Assembly: GCA_007123395.1 (NCBI GenBank)
Contig: SKLD01000483.1
Span: forward strand, 1-5,954
DNA from: Opitutales bacterium
Lineage (GTDB): Bacteria > Verrucomicrobiota > Verrucomicrobiia > Opitutales > Oceanipulchritudinaceae
Direction of reading: 5' to 3'
DNA length: 5,954 nucleotides
The first letter of the stretch is position 1. Each line of letters begins with the position of its first letter. Positions 1 through 3,583 of this stretch are shown in pieces. Under the pieces are notes generated by a model. That model was not told the DNA's origin. It worked only from the letters and a program-made list of their open reading frames with translations, and ran no database searches. A program made the translations under genes and the position numbers.

Positions 1-2
1 AG

Positions 3-131
3 GCGACTGACAAAGTAGGTGAAGACAGCGGCGAACCCGCCCATGAAAGTGAAGAGAAAGAGGAAAATGGCCACGGAGAAGCAGGGTATGGACGCTGCGC
101 GGCTTGCCAAGCGTTTGCCGCTACCAAGTAA
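3..131 (+). CDS. C-terminal end of an unidentified protein (partial, ambiguous strand)
   Basis: A + strand frame is open from the window edge to a TAA at 129-131, giving about 42 residues with no internal ATG, GTG or TTG, so it could only be the tail of a gene that starts outside. The peptide is rich in Glu, Gly and Lys, then has a CxxC (RCAACQAF) just before the end. The stop codon lies 1 nt before a 12-bp GC-rich hairpin, which is where a gene end is expected. Against this, third-position G+C of this frame is only about half, low for this DNA. The opposite strand of the same bases reads as a hydrophobic helix (VAIFLFLFTFMGGFAAVF) with about 75% third-position G+C, so a minus-strand membrane protein starting near 79-115 and running off the left edge is a real alternative. 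I do not recognise the family in either reading. Confidence 0.35.
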   Translation, partial: ATDKVGEDSGEPAHESEEKEENGHGEAGYGRCAACQAFAATK

Positions 132-132
132 A

Positions 133-159
133 AACGCCCCGCTCTGGGAGCGGGGCGTT
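133..159. terminator. Strong GC-rich hairpin, probable intrinsic terminator
   Basis: A perfect 12-bp stem (133-144 with 148-159, AACGCCCCGCTC and its complement) closes on a 3-nt loop. On the + strand it follows the TAA at 129-131 directly, but the bases after the stem (TT-GATACC) make only a very short U tract. Read on the minus strand the stem is followed by a run of five T, a better terminator tail, yet no minus-strand gene is visible to its right. It most simply ends the + strand gene at the left edge and separates it from the ynbE-ydbL-murE group. Confidence 0.65.
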
Positions 160-406
160 GATACCCTGATGTCATGGGCGCTATGGCGCCTCTGTCTGAC
201 TAACTCTAACTCGAAATTGAAACCACGAAACTTACTTCAATGCGTGAAAACCCGCGGCGGCGGATAAGTTGCAGCGACCGCGAAAAAAATGTGGAAATTT
301 TGCCGGAGGGCAGGGGTCTTTCCCCCGGTTTCGCGCTGCGCGGCGCTCGCACAAATCTTTGTCGATGGCGGTTGCCAAGCGGTGTGGCGTGTGTTCCTTT
401 GAATGC
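160..406 (+). other. Non-coding leader upstream of the ynbE-like gene
   Basis: This 247-nt stretch has no convincing gene. Frames that cross it run through the hairpin or out of phase with the following genes. It is less GC-rich around 195-245 and 285-302 than the rest of the window, so the promoter of the ynbE-ydbL-murE group probably lies here, but I see no clean -35/-10 pair. Two small foldbacks are visible: a 5-bp stem at 177-181/186-190, and a G/C-rich one at 303-328. In the second, GGGG (313-316) can pair with CCCC (322-325), or CCGG-A-GGG (303-310) can pair with CCCCCGG (322-328). The two pairings exclude each other. Any regulatory role is unproven. Confidence 0.4.
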
Positions 407-619
407 ATGCGAATCTTCGTGCTGGTTTTGGCGGCGGGCCTCCTCTCGGGCTGCCTGCGGGTGCGGGTGGATCCAATCCAGATAGAGCCGATCTACATCG
501 AGGTGACGATCAACCACCGCATCCAGCGCGATCTAGACGATTTCTTCGCGGACCTCGACCGGGAGTCGGCGGCGATGGACTACAAACCCTTGGAAGAGTT
601 GATGGAGGAAGACCAATGA
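407..619 (+). CDS. ynbE: YnbE-like outer-membrane lipoprotein
   Basis: A 70-residue lipoprotein. MRIFVLVLAAGLLSGC forms a short signal peptide with lipobox LSGC, so Cys16 (codon 452-454) should be lipidated after signal peptidase II cleavage. The mature part has the family signature of a Pro-Ile/Tyr-Ile-x-Val-x-Ile strand (IEPIYIEVTINHRIQRDL), matching E. coli YnbE in layout and size (61 residues there), followed by an acidic tail. In E. coli YnbE is an outer-membrane lipoprotein that pairs with the AsmA-like protein YdbH to form an intermembrane bridge for phospholipid transport. The ATG at 407 is chosen because it gives a normal lipoprotein signal; an ATG at 365 would add 14 residues. No Shine-Dalgarno sequence precedes it. 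The stop overlaps the next start (ATGA). No YdbH partner is visible in the window. Confidence 0.82.
   Translation: MRIFVLVLAAGLLSGCLRVRVDPIQIEPIYIEVTINHRIQRDLDDFFADLDRESAAMDYKPLEELMEEDQ
601..610 (+). promoter_or_regulatory. Ribosome binding site of the ydbL-like gene
   Basis: GGAGG at 604-608 lies 7 nt before the ATG at 616, inside the end of the ynbE-like gene. It is the only strong Shine-Dalgarno sequence I see at a gene start in this window, and it fixes the start of the ydbL-like gene with its 4-nt ATGA overlap, which implies translational coupling. Confidence 0.75.
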
Positions 620-990
620 ACCCACTGCGGATCGTTTTGAGCCTGTTTGTGTTGTGCGCCCTGCTCGGGGCTTCGCTTTCCGCGAACCCGGTGGACCGCA
701 TGCGCGAACGTCAGCCCGCCGTCGACGAAATGAAGCTGGCCGGGCTGGTGGGTGAGAACAACCGCGGCTTCCTCGAGGCGCGGGAGGATCTCGACGAGGC
801 GCGCGCCGCGCTCTTGCAGGCGGAGAACGCCGACCGCCGCGAGGTTTATGCCATGATCGCACGCCGCACCAACAGCACGGCGGCGGAGGTGGGGCAGCAG
901 CGCGCTATCCGCATCGCCCAGCAGGCGCGGAACGGCGTTTGGCTGGAGGACGCCCGCGGGCGCTGGTATCGCAAGGGCGAGGACCGGTAG
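616..990 (+). CDS. ydbL: YdbL-like periplasmic protein (DUF1318)
   Basis: A 124-residue exported protein. Residues 1-23 are a Sec signal peptide (two-residue polar start, Arg5, hydrophobic core, probable cleavage LSA|NP). The mature region matches the DUF1318/YdbL family. GLVGENNRGFLEA corresponds to the E. coli YdbL segment GRVGETLNGYLAA. A helix then leads into YAMIARRTNSTAAEVGQQ, and the protein ends in the conserved G-x-W-x-RK closing motif (GRWYRKGEDR). The length is slightly above the 108 residues of the E. coli protein, mostly through a longer charged helical stretch near residues 45-75. In E. coli YdbL is a periplasmic helper that acts on the YdbH-YnbE bridge. The gene overlaps the ynbE-like gene by 4 nt and has its own strong ribosome site. 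murE follows after 34 nt, so the three are probably co-transcribed. Confidence 0.87.
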   Translation: MNPLRIVLSLFVLCALLGASLSANPVDRMRERQPAVDEMKLAGLVGENNRGFLEAREDLDEARAALLQAENADRREVYAMIARRTNSTAAEVGQQRAIRIAQQARNGVWLEDARGRWYRKGEDR

Positions 991-1024
991 CCCGTTGTAC
1001 GGGAGTCCGTCCGGCGGGAAAGCC

Positions 1025-2512
1025 ATGCACGACGCACGACCTTCCGTGGATTGGACGGAAATTCTCGGTCCTTCGACGAGCGGGGTACCGCCCCCGACGG
1101 GCTTCAGCGGGTTTTCATGCCGCCCGCGGGAGCTTGAGCGCGGCGGCTTGTTCTTCGCCTTTCCCGAATTTCTCACCTACAACGAATGGTGCGACGGTCA
1201 CGACCTCTGCGGCGAGGCGCTTGCGCGCGGCGCGGCCGGGCTCGTGGCTGATCGTCCGGTGGAACAGTCCTTCGCCGCCGAGTGGATCGTTCCCGATCCG
1301 CGCAAGGCCTTTGCGCGGGCGGCACGCGCGGCGCACGGGTATCCCGACGAGGCAATCGAGCTGATCGGTGTCACGGGCACCAACGGCAAGACGACAACAG
1401 CACGCCTCATTGCTCACCTTGCGGAGGCTGCGGGAATGCCCGCGGGAACGATGGGGACGCTCGGATGCTGGCTCGGCGACCGTCACGTCGAGCCGATGGA
1501 CTACACGACCGATCTCGCCCACGAGTCGATACGCCGCCTTGCGCGCCTGCGGGCAGAGGGTGCGAGGCTCGTGGCAATGGAGGTCTCCTCCCACGCGCTC
1601 GCCCTCCAACGCGTGGACAGGTTCCGTTTCCGCGCGGCGGTCTTCACCAACTTTACACAGGACCATCTGGACTTTCACGGCGACATCGAGAGCTACTTCG
1701 CAGCCAAGCGGGGTCTGTTCGAGATGCTGACATGCGGTGGCGCGGCGGTGATCAATGCCGCCGATCCTCGCGCTGCAGCTCTCGCCGCGGCGACGGGCGC
1801 GCAGGTACTGACCTACTCAACGGACGCGGCGTATCCCGCCGACGTCTTGGCGGAGGACATCCGCCTCGGTGCGGCGTCGCTGCACCTACGGTTCGCATGG
1901 CGCGGCGGGTGTCACAAGCTAAGCGCTCCTTTGGCGGGCCGCTTTCAGGCCGACAATGTGCTTGCCGCGGTTACGTCGCTGCTTGCGCTCGGGTACCCCG
2001 TCGGGCCGCTATGCGCGGCGGCGGAAAGCTTTACTCCCGTGCCCGGCCGCATGGAGACGGTCGCCCTGCGCGGCGGTGCCACGGCAGTGATCGATTACGC
2101 ACACAATCCCGGCGGTCTGGAGAACTTGCTGCGTGCCTGCCGGAGTATGAAGCACCGAGAACTTCTCCTCGTCTTCGGTTGCGGAGGTGACCGCGACCGC
2201 GGGAAACGACCGCTCATGGGCCGGATCGCCGAATCACTTGCCGACCGTCTTTTCGTCACCTCGGACAATCCGCGCACGGAAGATCCCGCCCAAATCATCA
2301 AGGACATCCTCAGCGGCATGGAGCATTCGGAGCGGGCAGCCGTCGATCCGGACCGCGCGGCGGCGATCGCCGCGGCTTGCTTCACTGCCGAAGACGGCGA
2401 CCTCGTTGTCGTGGCAGGCAAAGGCCACGAGGATTACCAAATCCTCGGGACGGAGAAGACGCCGTTCAGCGACCGCCGCGAAGTGGAACGCTTTGCCGCC
2501 GGGACCGCGTGA
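1025..2512 (+). CDS. murE: UDP-MurNAc-L-Ala-D-Glu:meso-diaminopimelate ligase
   Basis: A 495-residue cytoplasmic Mur ligase, a normal full length for MurE. It adds the third amino acid to the peptidoglycan precursor UDP-MurNAc-L-Ala-D-Glu using ATP. The N-terminal UDP-binding domain (about 1-110) is followed by the P-loop GTNGKTTT (118-125), EVSSHAL (186-192), FTNFTQDHLDFHG (207-219) and Lys228 in AAKRGLF, the position of the carbamoylated lysine. VPGRME opens the C-terminal domain, with FGCGGDRDRGKRPLMG and GKGHEDYQ (465-472). DNPR at 414-417 is the meso-diaminopimelate specificity motif, against a lysine-type enzyme. The segment DYAHNPGGLEN (357-367) departs from the usual DYAHTPDSLE. The frame is open from a TTG at 995, but ATG 1025, preceded by GGCGGGAAAG, gives the normal N-terminus. 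No other dcw-cluster gene adjoins it; it follows the ydbL-like gene. Confidence 0.95.
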   Translation: MHDARPSVDWTEILGPSTSGVPPPTGFSGFSCRPRELERGGLFFAFPEFLTYNEWCDGHDLCGEALARGAAGLVADRPVEQSFAAEWIVPDPRKAFARAARAAHGYPDEAIELIGVTGTNGKTTTARLIAHLAEAAGMPAGTMGTLGCWLGDRHVEPMDYTTDLAHESIRRLARLRAEGARLVAMEVSSHALALQRVDRFRFRAAVFTNFTQDHLDFHGDIESYFAAKRGLFEMLTCGGAAVINAADPRAAALAAATGAQVLTYSTDAAYPADVLAEDIRLGAASLHLRFAWRGGCHKLSAPLAGRFQADNVLAAVTSLLALGYPVGPLCAAAESFTPVPGRMETVALRGGATAVIDYAHNPGGLENLLRACRSMKHRELLLVFGCGGDRDRGKRPLMGRIAESLADRLFVTSDNPRTEDPAQIIKDILSGMEHSERAAVDPDRAAAIAAACFTAEDGDLVVVAGKGHEDYQILGTEKTPFSDRREVERFAAGTA

Positions 2513-2660
2513 AAGCGTGAACCGCCCCAAGCCTGACGGCTGCGGCTACGGGAGCGAGTAGCGCCGAAGACGCTTCGCCATTTGTCAAAGATCGCTTAAA
2601 AAGTGGGTCCGCGTGGTCCTTGTCTTGACCTTCGCATACGCCCATCCACCCTTTGAAACT
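2513..2660. other. Intergenic region between murE and the HDOD gene
   Basis: This 148-nt gap has no recognisable gene. Only weak foldbacks are present (AGCC-TGAC-GGCT near 2530, CGAAG-ACG-CTTCG near 2565-2577) and none is followed by a T run, so I cannot call a terminator for murE. A TTGTCA at 2582-2587 and a TTGACC at 2625-2630 look like -35 boxes but neither has a matching -10 at 16-18 nt. Whether the HDOD gene has its own promoter is open. Confidence 0.4.
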
Positions 2661-3470
2661 ATGAGCAACCCGTTTCTGGGTCTGGATCACCCGCCTCCTT
2701 CCGCCCGCCTCCTCGCTGCCATCCTCGAGGCGGACGGTGCCCCCCGTGCGCTGGAAACACTGCGGCGGGAGGACGGTGGCGTGCGCATGTTTCTCGGGGT
2801 GCGCTTCGGGGGCGGGCTCGACGCGGCCGACGCCTCCGCACCAGCCGAAATGCGGGTGTCTTTGGCGCGGGTGGCGGCGGACTCGCTCTTGTCCGACCTC
2901 GCCGGCGAGGGACTTGCGTGCTACGGTCTTTCCGCAGGCGCATTCTCCGAACGGGCTGCAGCGGTTTCGTCATGGGGCGGCACGCTTGCCGCGCGCACCG
3001 GCGGCGACACGGCGGCGGCCTTTGCGCTGGGAATGCTCTACCGCATCGGGATGGTGCCTGTCGCCCGGATGCTGGCCCGCGTGAAGCCGGATGTTCGCAT
3101 TCCGGCTGACCGGCTCGCCCATCAGTTGACGTGCGAACGTGAAGAGGTGAGAATCGATTGCCTGCAAGCGGGTGCGCGGCTGCTGGAAATGTGGGGTTTC
3201 CCGGAGTTTGCCGTCAAGGCCATGCGCCACCAGCATCATCCCATGCTGCACACGGGCCGGCGCGGCGTCACGCTCCTGCTCTCCGTTTCGGCGGCGCTGG
3301 GCGAGGCCATGTGCCGCGGCACCCCGCGCGCCGCCGTCGAAGCCGTTCCCGAACCGATGCTCGACGAACTGCGGCTCGAACGCATCGCCCTGCACGATTG
3401 CAGCGGCGCGGCGGAGGAAGGCTGGCAACGCCTGTGCGCGGCGTCCGGAGCCGCTGTTGCTCGGGTGTGA
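2661..3470 (+). CDS. HDOD-domain protein with degraded HD motif
   Basis: A 269-residue soluble protein with no signal peptide or membrane segment. The part from about residue 100 to 200 follows the HDOD pattern: W-G-x-x-L-A-A (from 105), A-F-A-L-G-M-L-Y-R-I-G (120-130), a charged stretch, then LLEMWGFPEFAVKAMRHQHHP (ending at 194). The last segment matches the usual 'LLxxWxLPxxxxxAIxxHHxP'. In typical HDOD proteins the middle motif reads GLLHDIG; here His-Asp is replaced by Tyr-Arg (127-128), so metal-dependent phosphohydrolase activity is unlikely. HDOD proteins are generally thought to act in signalling or as scaffolds, and no partner domain is visible here. The frame is open back to a GTG at 2613, but ATG 2661 gives a normal start (MSNPFLGLD). 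There is no Shine-Dalgarno sequence. The last 70 residues are less conserved in appearance and I cannot assign them. Confidence 0.75.
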   Translation: MSNPFLGLDHPPPSARLLAAILEADGAPRALETLRREDGGVRMFLGVRFGGGLDAADASAPAEMRVSLARVAADSLLSDLAGEGLACYGLSAGAFSERAAAVSSWGGTLAARTGGDTAAAFALGMLYRIGMVPVARMLARVKPDVRIPADRLAHQLTCEREEVRIDCLQAGARLLEMWGFPEFAVKAMRHQHHPMLHTGRRGVTLLLSVSAALGEAMCRGTPRAAVEAVPEPMLDELRLERIALHDCSGAAEEGWQRLCAASGAAVARV

Positions 3471-3516
3471 GAACACAAGCTCGTGCTCACCGCCGCATCA
3501 AGCCGGGGGTGTGCGT

Positions 3517-3545
3517 TTGCGACCCGCAAGGCTATGCATAAAAAT
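3517..3545 (+). promoter_or_regulatory. Possible weak promoter for the GH16 gene
   Basis: TTGCGA (3517-3522) and AAAAAT (3540-3545), 17 nt apart, each match four of six bases of the sigma-70 consensus. This would place a transcript start near 3552, about 30 nt before the GH16 ATG at 3584. The -10 element lies inside the inverted repeat at 3531-3552, so a protein bound to the repeat would cover it. The match is weak and the call rests mainly on position. Confidence 0.25.
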
Positions 3546-3552
3546 GCATTGC
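3531..3552. repeat. AT-rich inverted repeat upstream of the GH16 gene, possible operator
   Basis: ATGCAT at 3534-3539 and again at 3544-3549, separated by AAAA, form a perfect 6-bp inverted repeat. After one T/T mismatch, GC (3531-3532) pairs with GC (3551-3552). It stands out as the most AT-rich stretch in this gap and ends 32 nt before the GH16 start. A dimeric repressor or activator site for substrate control is possible; there is no T run after it to suggest a terminator of the HDOD gene. Confidence 0.4.
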
Positions 3553-3583
3553 TCTCCTGCCGATTGTGCTCTTGGATCCATCA

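Noticed and set aside
403..990. A 195-residue frame beginning at 403 and fused to the ydbL-like protein
   Set aside because: Its first part is the out-of-phase reading of the ynbE-like gene. The strong ribosome site at 604-608, the ATGA overlap and a clean signal peptide place the real start at 616.
580..1176. Long minus-strand frame of 198 codons across the ydbL-like gene and start of murE
   Set aside because: It is antisense to two genes with clear family matches, and its peptide shows no domain or signal I recognise. Long antisense frames are common in GC-rich DNA.
1282..2190. Overlapping + strand frame of 302 codons inside murE
   Set aside because: It is an out-of-phase reading of murE, rich in Arg and Gly as expected for GC-rich shadow frames.
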